From assembly GCA_023374045.1 (NCBI GenBank), contig CM041776.1, positions 117,447,000 to 117,510,999 of the forward strand: a stretch of 64,000 nt of DNA, written 5' to 3'. Made by a program: the position numbers and the translations under genes. The stretch comes from Limonium bicolor. Lineage: Eukaryota; Streptophyta; Magnoliopsida; Caryophyllales; Plumbaginaceae. Within the stretch, counting starts at the first letter, position 1. Every line of letters begins with the position of its first letter. Positions 23,349 through 36,900 of the stretch are shown in pieces. Under the pieces are notes generated by a model, which had not been told where the DNA came from, did not search any database, and saw only the letters and a program-made list of their open reading frames with translations.

Positions 23349-26300
23349 TGAAATACCCCTAACCTTAGAAACATAATTAAATGATTTATTAAGGATCTAA
23401 GATGGTTAATATACATCTAAATACCATTGGGAAACAATCTAAAAGATCTCAACAAGGCAAAACATGCTTTAAGATCGGTAAGGCCAAAAATGTGCTTTAA
23501 GACACCATAAAGATTGTATGACCTAAAATAGGATCCAAAGTGGATTCCTAAGTATTATAATGAAGTAAGGAACACAACAAAACTGTTCTCAAAGAAAACT
23601 AAGCTCAGAAACACCCTGTGACACAAAATGTGCACTAAAACACCTTAAAACACGTTTTTGTGTATGAGCTCAAAGATAATGACTTTTTGTCATTTTAAAG
23701 ACTCGAGTATATCATTTAAATCATTAATTTGACATGTTAGACTATATTTTAAAGTCTAAATCAAAGTTTGAAAATAAAAATCAAAATATGACATTTATTT
23801 GTGAATAGTAACCCAAATAGTGCATTTTTTTAAGCAAATTGACCAAGTTTGGTCAATGGTCAATTAATTGACCATTCTTATCCTTTGGCTGTCGGCAGGC
23901 AAGGAGGAGGAAGGACAGCACACACAGCATTAATGCTAAATATCTACTTAATGTGATGATTCACCATTTTACTATTCCTTTTTTTACATTTTAACCATTT
24001 AAACACCTTTCCTCTCATTCTCTTGCCTCTTGTCCCATTCCAGCCAAGCCCTTAGCTCTTCCAAACTCTCTCAAGCTGTGTTCTTGAGTGTGGAAGACAA
24101 ATCAACCTCTTAAGCACTTAAGGTAATGGTTTAAGGCATATTTTAGCTCTTTTTCTTCATCTCTTCATTACCTACACTTGGAGCTCATGATCTATCACTT
24201 CTCATGGCTCATTCTCAGTGTTTTAAGGCTTGAACAAACATCAATCTCGGCTGAAGCAAATATAGGGACCAAGGTTTCCAAAATTTGCATTATAAGGTAA
24301 AAACATACCTTAAGCATCTCTAGTCTTCATGCGGTTTTCTTCTTCTGATTTTTATGAGTTTATTCACTCATAATCTTCATATTTACATGTTCACTCAGTT
24401 TGTTAACCATTTGGAGCAAGGGTGGCCAAAATTCAAAGGAAATACCATTCTTTAAGGCATTTTGCCAAGGTAAAACCTATTACCATAGCAGCTTCTTGTA
24501 GTCTAGCTATTTCCTATGTTTATATGGTGAATTTAACACCATGTGGTGTGTTTAATTCACCCCGAAATCCTTTGGAAACTTCCTTGCATTTTTAAGGTGA
24601 TTTTTGCCTTAAATCTTACATTAATTCTTCTTTATGGTTAAGCTCATGCTTGGAGTATAACCATATCTTATTTTGGTGTATTAAACATGTCTAAATGATG
24701 TGGTGATTATTCCTCCAAGCTGCCGAGTTGTTACAAGCATAAACCAAGGTATAAACACCTTAAACTTATGATTTTTATGATTTCTTAGCATATATATATT
24801 ATGTGCCGAGAGTGGAGTTAAATATATGGGTTATATTAACCTAAAAATGGAAAAAAAATGACGAAGATAAATTAAACTAGTCATTTAAGTGATTTAATTA
24901 ACATAATGGTCAGATTATAACATTATGTGGAAAAATAAATAAACTACAGCAAGGCCGTGAGTTACTGTATAAATTGAGCTATTTATGTGTAATTTTATGT
25001 TATAAAGCAAAGTTGTAATAAGGCCATGTCATTAGGCATTTTAATCTAAGTTTAAAGCTTACTTAGTTTAATTTATGCTTATATAATTAAGTTTGGGGTC
25101 AAATGGTAATTACTAGTAAAATATAAAGCTGTGGGCTTATTTTAGAGGAGTTTAGGGTTTTTAAATGAATTTAATAAAAATTATAAGATTTTATAAAGTT
25201 TTGGGGTGAAATTGTAAATATTGGAAAGTTTAAGGTAATCTATGTAATTACCGAGAAAGTGGGGTCAAAATGATGTTTGGAAGTCAAACATTGACCAAGC
25301 AAAAGACTTTGACCAGATTTGATGATTTATTAATTTAATTATCAAATTATATTAAGTTATGTATTAAAATGTAAAAATTACATAACATATGGGTATATAT
25401 GATATTACCGAAAGTTTGGGGTATTAAATGGTATTTTTTACACCTATGGGTCATTAGGAATTTTAAGGAATTTATTTGGTTAAATTTGGAGTTAATATTG
25501 ATTATATAAGTATAATATATGATATTTTATATCATTGTTACATATAGGTAACATATATGGTGGAAACCGTAAATATTGAAAAAAAATAAGGTTAGGAATG
25601 ATGTTTATAACCTTTTGGTATAGTTTGTTAATTTTTGGAGTTATATATAAGGTTTTATTAAGATATATGTATAATCTATAGTTCTAAGGACATTAGAAAC
25701 TATATGTTATAAAATGGGGTTATTTAGTGAATAAGGAAAGTTGATGGGTTGGAAATTAATTTAGAATAGGCCTAGGGTCTGTTCGGTTATTTTGGGATTT
25801 TATAACCATAGGTTATAATTATATTAAGGTTTAAGGATTATAATATAAGGTAAATATTATAAGTGTGACAATGGAATATAATTTGGGGATTGATTTGTAA
25901 AATCTGAAAGTATGGTGGAATTAAATAAAACCGAGAATACTATGGTACATTTGGTATTTTATAACAATTTATAACTATAGGTATAATTGTTTTAATGACA
26001 TAAATGTCATAATATATGTTATATAACTATGATATAACATTATATAAATTATGTGGTGGGTTTTGTAAATATTTAAGAAAATAAATGCTGTTCGGAAATA
26101 ATCGGAATTCTAGAACAAAAATTTATAATATGGTTTTCAATGTTATAAAGGTTATAACATTTATAATATAAGAAATATTCATTAAAAGAGAATGAATATA
26201 TTATAAAGATTTACCATATAATAAATGGTCCCATAATACATGTATATAAATAAATATATGTTATGGTGTGGAAAAATATAATATGGTTCAATAACCATAT

Positions 26301-28390
26301 ATTATCATAATTAAAATGATATAAGATAAAGAGAAAAGAATTACAAACATTAGATATGGAAATTCTAATGTTAGGAGTATACATGGAAAAAAATAAGGAT
26401 TTATATAATTCAAAGTATTCTTTTTACATATGAATTATACCACATTAAACTTGGAAAAACAAACCTTAGGAAAATAAATACTAAGGTGAGATGTATAGTA
26501 TATGATTAAGATTATACATGCAATATAGTGATACACTATATAATATACAAATGTGTATTAAATTACATGCGATAATAAACGTTTAAAGTTAAGTATATTA
26601 ATATACTCGATGTAATCACGCATGAAATATGACGTTTTTCCAAATCCCGAGTTAAACCGAAAACCCGACAAACGTTAATAGTTAACAACGGGGAATAAAC
26701 CGGGATGGTTTAGTAACGGTACGGGGTGCCGTAGTGTATTGTTAGTACGACATGCTGATGCATAGTGTGACGCATATTTATGGATTGTAAGAGGCGTCTC
26801 GAGGATCACCAGAGAATTTAGCTGATTCATACTCCACGGTCTTATAATCCCGGTGCACGGTATGTTATTTATGTGGCTTGATTGTCTCTGAGGATTTCCT
26901 CAGTTCAGACATTGTGTGAAAATCTGTGTTAAGATTGAGTGTCTGCTTGTGTGAATTAATATGCTTGAGTTGTGTATTAATGCTGCTTTATTATTATTAC
27001 TGTTGTACGATAACAGTACCGTTCGTATATATGAACATATTATAAAACGAACTAGCGGCAATGATGCTACCTTATATGTGTAATATAAGGAACGTAAGTA
27101 AAAACGTTGTAGCATTAGGATAATAAGATATATATATATATATATTATCCGAGACTTATATACGGAGCATTGGCCTCTTTAACGCCGCTCTCATATCTAA
27201 CACTGGATCCCGAGTCTACGTACTCAGGATTGGACTAACGACCTTAGTCTGCTGTGTTAGGAAAAATAGTAAAATGATGCGATGGTATATATAAGTTTAT
27301 CAAGAGGATGTGGCTCTTGCTGTGAACTGTGATCAATTAACGATACCAGGATACCGTGTGATAACCGTAAGTATCTGGATAAATTTCCAATGGACTACAG
27401 ATGGTTCGTCGGTCGGAGACTCTACCGCTGGAGTGGCTACTGCCGTGGGTGACCCGCCATAGGAGATGGGTAACTTAGAGACACGTCGTCCTAACGAGAC
27501 GTTGTCATTAGGCATGACTGAACAATTACGAACGACTATATTAGCTCGTACATTAGGTGAACATTATTTGGGCTAGTATGCCAAAGACGGGAAATTATAC
27601 TTGTTTATAATTCTCATTGTTTCGCCTTGTTGCTCAGTGGTTATGCTTTGTGATTATGTGTGGTATGTTGGTGGATTTGTTTGAATGAGCCATTGTGCTC
27701 ATATTGTGTGTGTGGATTATGGTGGATTGTTTGGTCGAGTGAGTCGCCGTACTCAATTATGAACTATCAAGTGTTTGTTGGAATGGAGTCTCTGTACTCA
27801 TATAAGCATTGTAACGCTTCCAGTGGTTTATTACGATGCGATGTGTGAAGCCGGGGGCTTGTTTGCTAATTGAGTTTACTGCAATATACATTGTTGCTTA
27901 CCGTTTTTATTTTAAACTACTTGCATGAAAATGAATTGCATGCTCTCGACCAATTAACTGATGGTCCGAGGGGGCATGACAGTCATGTAGTAACATACTC
28001 AGCAGGGGCTGATTCCATACCACAAACAAACAATTTTGCAGGTATGCAGCTTCCGGTGTCGACCAAGAGAGGGACGCGCTGGGTAGTTCAGTTACAGTTG
28101 TTTTAACATGCGCTGTTGCATTTCGATACGATCTTAGAAACGTGTATAGGATTGGGATACTTAGAATGCTCACTGTGAATGTATTTTATATCGGTTTGGG
28201 AAGGTTAGATCTATCTCTTGTTGTCACTGTGGGAAATTGTTTCGTATTAATGAATATATCTGTAAGCACGTTATTACTCGTATGGGCGAGTGAGAACGGT
28301 GACACTAGTAGTTCAATTGTTGAGATTACCGCTGCGATTTCAATGTTAAGTAAGATGATTAGGAGCCGATTAGAGTAGGGGTTTTACAAG
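23349..28390 (+). repeat. Element A 3' LTR (about 5.04 kb)
   Basis: Opens TGAAATACCCC after the polypurine tract and ends GGGGTTTTACA. Its last 3.25 kb match bases 1-3251. The first part has a CT-rich leader-like stretch (24003-24080) and several AGGTAA donor-like sites. The middle (about 24780-26640) is very AT-rich, with palindromes of TATAACC-ATA-GGTTATA type where the other LTR families carry GGTCGG hairpins. An acceptor-like TTTTGCAG is at about 28034-28041. It has no coding. Confidence 0.93.
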
Positions 28391-31300
28391 TATGACTAAG
28401 AAGCAGCTTTGATAGTACTGGGTAAAAACATGTGAATAGTCGGTATAGAAGCAGACACAGAATGTGTACGAGGTAAATGGTGGAAGGATAACGCTCAAGA
28501 GCATAGAAAATTAAAGAGTTTTATACTCTATAATCAACCAAGCAAATGGTGAACCATTGTATAAATGGTGGAAGTACGTAAGCGGTGGCTAAAGCAGTGA
28601 AACCTCGTCATGAGGCTTGTGAGTGGAAATAAACCCCTCAACAAGAAATTTCACTTATCAGTGATAGAATACTCTTCTATTAGGAAATGGGACCAGAATA
28701 CCCTTGGAGTTACCTTGGGATGTCCCAATGAGGTGCATAGAGAAGCAAGGATGCACGTCTAGACCTTTTACCCAATGCCAAAAGCTATAAGGAAGTGAGC
28801 GTCAAAAGCAATCAATGTGAATGCGTATTTTAACACCGCAAATAACCAATGCTCAAAAGAGCTTATGACCAGATATATCATTTCATTCTCAGTCAACCAA
28901 GTCACTTGGTAAGTGATGCCATAAGTGATGCGAGAATGCGAGGTAAACTAACCTTCACAAAAACCCGAAATGGAAGTAGAACATCTTCACATTAACAAGA
29001 TAATGACATTACGGTATGCTATAGCGACCGTCATACACACGAACATAGAAACTCCGGATGTGTTCACACCAAAAGGGGATTGAGCATAAAACGTAACGTA
29101 AAAGTGTACGGTTGAGTAATGGTGCCAACAGCAAAGGCAATGGGTAGAAGCAGGCTACCACAGTAGCAGAGGTCCTAAAAGCAATGTTTGTACGATGAGT
29201 AAGATTATGGTGTGCAACAAGCGACCACTATGAGAATGTAGTTAGACAATGACATGGGAAACAAACCATGAGCTGGACTCAGCGGAGTCGAGATGCAGGA
29301 ATTGGCAGATAGACTAGGCGTTCAAGCCCATAGTCTGAGCCATATAACAAAGATCTCACAAGGAATGCATTGTTCATTCCTGATGCAATTGCACAGGGAA
29401 CTGAAGGTGCATACCTAGTAGACCAACACGATCAGAGGAATAATAGCTTGGGATATGAATACCTATTTGTGAACAACGAACCATATTATGTACAGAAGAC
29501 TTACACAAATGCAACAGTGAACATGGTGCACGCCAGTTTTAGCGTAAATCTAACAATAAACCGTTCGGCCCTTCGGCCAAAGATGCACGTGGAACGTTGG
29601 AGACGCCAACAATCACAACCAGTGAATTCCACCTGAATAAAAGCAGAAACAAAATCATAAACGCTATGAGGATCGAGGCTTATGAAATGCATCATTGTGC
29701 AATAAAAGAAAACTGGTATAACATTACATGAGTTAATAGCCAGAAACCAATGATCACAGGAAGCACTACATATGTGTAGTAGCTTAACCCAACCGACAAC
29801 AAGTCGGAGGAACTAAATGAGTAATCACAGAAGTATACAGTAGTATGTATGATAGATTTCCAGAAACTGGATAGAAAATATGCAATACAATGAGTTCGCG
29901 TACGGTAAGAGAAGGGATAAGAAGTGGATGCATAACATAGTTAGAATAACAAAAAGGGCGAATTAAGCTCAAAAGTTATCAGGGTCGCGCAGCAGAAGCT
30001 AGTGGGCCCTAGCTCAGAGGTTTAATAAACCCACTAAGTATGAGAGAAAGCTAATTATCAATGTCGTGAAGCCTAATAGGCTATAACCGAACCGGTGATT
30101 AGTTAAATAAACCCCAATGAGAATTCTTGGTGCAGGGACTAACCGTTAGTATGGTTAAAACCCTTTGACCAGAATACATTGTACACCAAACCGCATGGAA
30201 GCTAAAACGCTTCAGGATGCCCGAATTGAGTGAACCAATGTTCAATGATAACATATGGTTGATTACGTGGGCGTAATCCCTTTTAAGGGGGGTAGAGCGA
30301 AAAACCACTTAGTGTAAGTTTCACGTATTAAACACGTAAACTATAATGTGCATAGCACAAAGGAGAATTGTTTGATGATTGGTATCTACGTTACATAAAC
30401 ATATGCACCCAGTCATAGCCTAGTTATGGTTATCAAGCACAGGTGATGAGAATACCATGTATATAAAAATATACCTATCTTGTTAACTCGTGTGTGAGTA
30501 TACAAGGACAAAGGAGTAGAGAAACTCCTGGGGAAAGAGAATCCCTATAGTATATGTCAATCTGAAGTTAGACACGGTATTGTGATGTTTGAGTCGGTAT
30601 TAAGCCGATGTAGAACCTAGAGCGAATTGAGTTCCCTAGGTAATTGTTTTGAGGCAAATTGAGAATGATTGGTGGACTGAATTCGTCAAGTATTGTATTC
30701 CTTAGATAGATTATTTGAGAGGATGGAGAGTAATTGATGAAAGTAGCAATAGTCGATGAAATGAGTCCCATAGGCATTGAATCCCGAAGTAAAGTATTTG
30801 GAAGTAAATTGAGGATGATTGATGGACTGAATTCCATCCTTCGGAGATGTATCAATTTGTAATTATGACTAGGAAGAGTAAAAAGATAGAAAATGGGAAT
30901 AATTGAATTATTTGATTGTGTGAAATTGATGTAGGAAGTTGAACTTGATCCTGATCAGATCAAGGGAAATCGAACACAAATTAGGGTGGAAAGATAGTTC
31001 AACACTGATGCTGATCACATCAGGGTCGAATGATTCTTGAAGCTCCCCTCTAGTGTTCACAAGTAATCACGCATAGGATAGATGTAATGAAAATAAATTG
31101 GAATTTGGAGTTGTTGTGTTTCAAAAGGATTTCAAATTAGTGGTTGCGAAAGGATTTTCCTTCAGACTTGAGAATAAGGATTTGTGTGAAACCTCTACCG
31201 GGGGAACGGTAGTAGTGTATGGTGTTGTATCATTCCAAGGGCAGCGGGACGTAGAGAAGTCCTGTGTCTAGATGACCTGAGTACCTACGGGATCATACGA

Positions 31301-31569
31301 AAGAGTATTCTTGCATTGCTTTGGGATAGCTTTGCATTGTATGTATGTATAATCTTGTATTGTAAAGCCAGATGGTTGGTTGTAATGCTGATCGGAGTGA
31401 TTGTAGTGTACTTGCATGGTATTGTATGAGAGACCTTGTGTAACCGATTTGGGAATTTGTAAGGAGGAGGAATGTATGATCTTTGGCATTAGACATGTCT
31501 AAATGAGTGGAGATAGTAATCCTTCAACTTTGAACAACTTTGAGGGCAAAGTTCCTTAAGGGGGGTAAA
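28391..31569 (+). mobile_element. Element E internal region: non-coding LARD, outermost host of the nest
   Basis: No coding similarity. It aligns by eye with the interior of LARD C: 29781-29815 with 43610-43650 (inverted repeat CCGAC/GTCGG in both), 30116-30240 with 43988-44115, the GATTACG-tggg-CGTAATC hairpin plus internal polypurine tract at 30261-30292, and the structured block at about 30938-31030. It ends with a hairpin AACTTTG-aggg-CAAAGTT (31536-31553) and polypurine tract (31558-31564). Insertion of A has separated it from its own 5' part. Confidence 0.78.
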
Positions 31570-33640
31570 TTGAAATACCCCGAACTTAATTATAGTGGTT
31601 AAGATTATTCTAATATGGTATTTAAGGGCCTAATAGTGCCTAAGGAATATTGGGAAGGAAATAAAACCAAAAGAAAAGGGAAAACGCTTAAAAAGCAAAA
31701 AATGTAAAAATGAGTGTTGCATAACCATAGGAGTTATGTGACCTTGACTAGGATCCTAGGTGGATTCCTAAGGCTTATTTATTCCCAAATAGTATGTAGA
31801 AACAATTCCCGAAGAAAACGGATCCATAAAATGGATTAAAACCACAAACGAACCTTAAAGCGTGTTTTTCAAGGAAACCGGGAAAACGTGACTTTAAGCG
31901 GGTTAAATAGACCCGTAAAAATTTTAGTCAATCAAATGTCTATACTTAGACATTAGTGAAGGTCTAGAACCATTAAAATTAATTAAACGAGAAAAATCCG
32001 GAAAACGGGTTCCGGTTAGTCAATAGTATAAAAACTAGAACTTGTGGGGTGTCAGTTGTAATAAGCCCAAAGTAACTACCCCCATTTACAAAAAAAAATC
32101 AGACTTCTTGTGTGTGTAGCCACATTTTCCAGCCCTTCTCCCCTCCTCTTTATTTGCTTTTAGTCACAAAAGACAAAACACATAAAGTAAAAGTACAAAA
32201 GTAAAGAGTAACCTCTCCCCTCCATTCTCTTGCCCTCTCTCATCTATTTTGATTCACACTCGTAATTCTTCCCCTTCTCTGAACTCTTTCTTCCTCCACA
32301 AATCCAACAATGGCGATTTAGAAGACCCCCATTTAGCCCTCTCTTCACCTCCATTTTTGAAGGCTCGAACAAGCTCCAAAAATTACAATTATACCATTTA
32401 ACACCCCTCACTTAGGAGAGTATTTCCCTCTTTTCAAAATCAGATACACACCACCTTCATCTCCATGGGTGTGGCTCCTCTTGAAGCATGATGATCACCA
32501 TTGGAAGCACCTTCATCTCCTTGTTGTTTTGAGGTAAAAAGAGTCTTAAAAATCCATCTTTTTCTGGCTCATTCTTGCAAAACGAAAATTCAGGTAGAGC
32601 TCTTGTTTTCCCCCCATACCAGCCATTTATGATGCTCACTGTGAAGCTGGAAACTTTGCCCCTTTGCTGTTCCTAAAACCTCACCTAGAAGCACAAGGTA
32701 AGAACTCCTTTAAGCCTTAATGGGTATTAGATTCTAGGTAAGTTTAAGGGTTAGTTTTCTAAGCTAGTATTGGTATGTATGGGTGGCTGTAGCATTTCTG
32801 GAATTGTGAGCCAAGAACAAGAAACAATGGAACAAAGAATGAAGAGGAAAGGAGAAAGGAAGAAAAGAAAGAAAACTAGCAAGTTTGAGGTAAATGAACT
32901 CACCTTTGAGCTAGTTTTGTATGTAGTGAGAAAACAGAATTTTAATGCTTATGTATGAAGAAATTTACATGGTTTGAGTATCGGTTGTGTTATTGAATAA
33001 TGAGGAAGAGGTTGAGTTGTTTAGTGTTGATTAAATGATGAATAACGGCTTGGAAGCCAAGGGAAGTAGATTGTGTATGTGCAGGAATTTAATGTGTTGA
33101 TAGTGCTTAAGTGGATGTGAGTATTGGAATTGTGTTGATGTGCTGAGTAAACAATGTGGGCAATGTTAAAACTTTAGGGGAACCTCTGTCGAAATTTAGG
33201 TAGAAACTAGATGACTTAAGTATTTTAGTTAGGGAGGAAAGAGCCTAGGATTGACTAGGTGTTGTAGAGGTGAATTTAAGTGGCTAAATTGCCTTGATTT
33301 TGGATTAGAAGTGTATGATGTATTTGAGGTGAATTTGGGAATAAGGAATGATGTAAGTGTGTGCTAGAATAGCATTAAGTGTAAACCATGGAAAGGGGTA
33401 AAGAAGAGGCAAAATCTGTAGCATAGAAGACTAGAGAATAAGTGCAAGCTCTTGGAGAATGTAAGTGTGGAATTTGTGTAATTTAGACATGGATTGAGTA
33501 ATGAAGTTAGTAAATGATTTAAGAAGGGTTAAGGAGTATTTAAAGGTGTTTAAACATGTGGAAATGATTAGGAAAGGATTGGATAAGAATTGAGGTGAGC
33601 TTGGAGTCCTAACTGAGTAGTTAAAATGGGTACTGGGCTG

Positions 33641-33795
33641 GACCGACCTTGGTAGGGTCGGTCGGCCTAAAACTTGCAAATCCGGAGTATTCTGACTTCG
33701 ACCGACCTTAGGACCGACCTTGGTAAGGTCGGTCGGGCTTAAATTTTCAAATCCGGAAGCATTCTGACTCCGACCGACCTTGCAAGGGAGGTCGG
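33641..33795 (+). repeat. Hairpin array CCGACCTT/AAGGTCGG in element E LTR
   Basis: Three inverted-repeat units, each GACCGACCTT with AGGTCGGTCGG or a near version. The arms differ from the CCGACCC/GGGTCGG arms of B and C by paired changes. Confidence 0.82.
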
Positions 33796-35136
33796 GTAAA
33801 AAAAAATTAAAACAAATATATAGTAATCATGGATGTATATATGTATATATATGGCACTAGTAGTAAACCATTGATAGAGTAATGGTGGTGAGAAAATATG
33901 CACATAAGTAAGGAAACAAGCTTGAGAAGTAATGAGGAGTAAGTAACTTAGGTGGATGAATTGGAATGGTAAGGAATCAGTATTTGTATGTTGGAAAACT
34001 CTAAAGATTAGAAGAGTTTGGTTAATCCCAAAGAATTAACCGTCCGATTCCGTGTACGATATAGGATTCGAATGGTTGGACTTCGAAGGTGAATCGGTGA
34101 TCGTACAACTATGGTGAAGGTATGATTTTCTCATGCCCCGTACGCTACCTTGCCTACCTGATTTGTGTGTTTATGTGATCACCTAAATAAGATAAATGCA
34201 CGAATTGGGTTTTTAATGCACTTACTTGCGCTTGTATTATATTGTTCTTGTTGTATTGTCTTAAACCTATAGTTTGTATAATTCATCAAATGTATGAATG
34301 TGAATGAAGTGTATGTGTGGCCTTGATGTGTAGTGTATTAACCCATTGTATGGAAGGAAGGACTTCTAACTAATTCCTAACTACCTAACATCCTAACTTG
34401 TGAAATTAGTAAATTGGAATAAGTAGAAGTCCGATATAGTTTCGGCCACGCGTGAGGATGAGGAGACACAAGAGGTTGGATCCGAATACTGGCCTTTATC
34501 TTTTCCATGGAACAAATCCCTTAAGTGGGTAGCATCCGGGATTAGTGTGCCACCCTAAAGCCCGGTGGTAGGATGTCGTAGTCCCTGCCGGGAGGTCGCA
34601 CTGGCTTGAGTTGACTATGTAAGTAAGAAAAGTATTTGTATTGTAACGGTCACGGCTAGTGTAAGTCATTGACCACGAGTAAAAGAGTAAAGTACACCCG
34701 ATTAACCCGGGTGAGTAAGTAACTAACAAGTATTGGGTATGAATTGGTGAATTGTATCTTCATCCCTCGGTACGTATGAACGGTGAACTTGTGAATGTCT
34801 TCCTTTCAATGTATTGTGTTGTATGTATGTTGTACTATGGTAAGAATGTATGTTTGCCCTGTATAGCATGTATGCATGAAATAAATGAACCGCATGTATT
34901 CGACCAAGTAGCCGGCGTACCCCCGTTAGCACGCGGGGTATGCGAATTTCAAATGCAGCTTTTGCTGAGCCCCTTGGGGCACTGTTTTCATATTTCAGGT
35001 ACCCGACAAAGCTAAGAGGTCAAAAGTGAGAACTGGCTGTTATGCCTAGTATTAGCTAGGGATTAATTGAATGATGTATTGATTGTATAAGGCTTGTAGC
35101 CCAGCTGAATTTCCGGTGTACCAAGAGGTGCATCCT

Positions 35137-35141
35137 TAAGT
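35137..35141. repeat. Expected target-site duplication of element D (left copy)
   Basis: TAAGT directly precedes element D. The right copy lies beyond the window, so it cannot be confirmed. Confidence 0.4.
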
Positions 35142-36103
35142 TGAAATACCCCAAACTTAGATATGGTGTTTAAGTGATAAACTAAGATATAAGGAGACTA
35201 AATAATGCCTTAGAAACATTAGGAAACAATTTAAACCAAAGGAAACACCATAAGAGCAGTTTAAGCAAAAACGTGCTCTAAGCTTGGAGAGACTTGGGTG
35301 AGCACCCAAATATCATTCTATGACCTTAGTAATATCCTAATGGTCATTTTAAGTCAATTACCAAAGAAAACCAAGCTCAAAAACTAGTTAAAACACAAAT
35401 TGTGCTTTAAGGACTCTTAAAGCACATTTTTGAAAAATTGTCTTAGAAAGGGGTTTTAAGTGGCTAAATGCCCATGATTACTCCTTAATTAACTTGTGTA
35501 CTATTTAGTATCACATTAGGAAGTATAAATCAATGGGAAATCAAAAATTTCACAAATATGTGCATTAGTTGGTGAATAGTAACCAAATAGTGCCTAGTTT
35601 AGTCTTTAGTCAATTAAGTTCAATTAATTGGTCAAACAAGACCATGACTAGCTTAATTATAGGGTGTGGCCGGTTTTTAAGGTGATGATTCACCACATGA
35701 TTAAATAACAAAAGAAAAGAAGAGAAAAAGTAAGTAAGGTTACTATTTGCTTTTAAAAGAAAACTTACCTTTTAAGCCATCTCTCTCCTCCTTTCTTCAT
35801 TCTTCATCTTCCTCACTGTTTTCTCTTGCTCTCTTTCTTCTTCCTTCACGTAAAGGGCAGCCTCCATGCTAGCTCCATCTTCCTTTGACCACTACTTGCT
35901 CATTTTAGCTCCAAAACCAAAACAAAACACATATTCTTCTTAGTTAGCTCAAGCTCCTTCTTCCTATCTATTCAAAACTTCAAGAGCTTTGATTTGTTGC
36001 CAAGCCAAACCGCCATTAGGGGAGGAAACTCAAGCTTGGAGACTCCATTATCTTCTCCATTTTCTTAAGGTAAAGAATATGTAAGAAAAATCAAGTTCCT
36101 ACC
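35142..36103 (+). repeat. Element D 5' LTR, first piece
   Basis: Opens TGAAATACCCC and matches 59591-60550 of the 3' LTR. It contains the inverted repeat GTGCTTTAAG/CTTAAAGCAC at about 35401-35425, a possible TATA-like TTTTAAAAG at about 35751-35759 and a CT-rich stretch after it. It ends where LARD C begins. Its last five bases CTACC correspond to the CCACC of the intact copy. Confidence 0.93.
36099..36103. repeat. Target-site duplication of LARD C (left)
   Basis: CTACC, against CCACC at 50013-50017 and CCACC in the uninterrupted LTR copy near 60550. One C-to-T change has occurred since insertion. Confidence 0.85.
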
Positions 36104-36891
36104 TGAAATACCCCAAACCTTGATATGTGGTTTAAATATTAAACTATGGTATGTAAAGGCTAAAAAGTGCCGTAGAAACATCAGTGAAAAACTTAAACCA
36201 TAGTAAAATGCAATAATGCACTAAGATACAGTTTGAGCAAAAACATGCTTTAAGCTTGGAGTGAACTTGGTTAGGACCCAAAGAACCTACCAGGACTTAA
36301 TAATATTCAATTATGATTTAATAAGGCTAATTAAGTCCTTAGGGAATTTTGGTAGACAGTTAAACCAAATAAAACACAAGAAATACCTTAAAGTCAATAA
36401 GAGCAAAAATGTGCTCTAAGCTTGGGATAAATTTGTATAAGACCTAATGGTCATACCTATACCTTATAAATATGTTAATGAACATATTAAATCAATTACC
36501 AAAGAAAACCAAGCTTGAAAACAAGTTAAAACACAAAAAGTGCTTTAAGGAGCCTTAAAGCACGTTTTTGAAAAATTGTCTTGTAAATGAGTTTTGAATG
36601 GCTAAATTTCCATCATTACTCTTTAATTAACATGTGTACTATATAGTATCACATTTGGAAGTCTATATCAATGGGAAATCAAAAATTTCACTTCTATGTG
36701 CCTTGTTTTTATGAATAGTAACTTTTATAAACTAGTTTGTAACATATGTTTGTATAAGTAATTAAATTGACAAATAAAGACTACATTACCCCTAAGTACT
36801 ATTGGGGGCCGGTTTTCTTAAGTGTGGTGACTCACCACTCTCTTGTTAGTATGTTAAGAAAATAAAGAAGACTACTCAAGTTACTTTTTAC

Positions 36892-36900
36892 TTTATAAGC
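36892..36900 (+). promoter_or_regulatory. Putative TATA box of element C
   Basis: TTTATAAGC, 0.79 kb into the LTR and followed by a CT-rich region resembling a plant 5' untranslated leader. Conserved with element B. A start here would give a leader of about 3.7 kb within the LTR. Confidence 0.45.

Larger units (their letters stand above)
1..28390 (+). mobile_element. Element A: non-coding LARD-like LTR retrotransposon, interrupted by element B
   Basis: Seen: bases 1-3251 match 25137-28390 almost base for base. The first copy is followed by a tRNA-Met primer-binding site and the second is preceded by a polypurine tract, so they are the 5' LTR (its left part lies outside the window) and the 3' LTR of one element. 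The interior is 3252-6983 plus 21510-23348 once element B is removed. It has no gag or pol similarity and only short random frames. Known: LARDs are large plant elements with LTRs of about 4.5 kb and a conserved non-coding interior, moved by proteins from other elements. Inferred: A is such an element. It is inserted in element E, whose sequence resumes at 28391. The expected 5-bp duplication would be AGTAT at 28391-28395, with its partner outside the window. Confidence 0.85.
31570..35141 (+). repeat. Element E 3' LTR, cut by insertion of element D
   Basis: Opens TGAAATACCCCG after the polypurine tract and is broken by the TG of element D at 35142. It contains a CT-rich leader-like region (32200-32480), a hairpin array (33641-33795), a donor-like GAAG|GTATGA (GT at 34120), a GCCCC-TT-GGGGC hairpin and an acceptor TATTTCAG (34991-34998). 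The right-hand end, about 150 bp by comparison with F, lies beyond the window. Confidence 0.85.
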
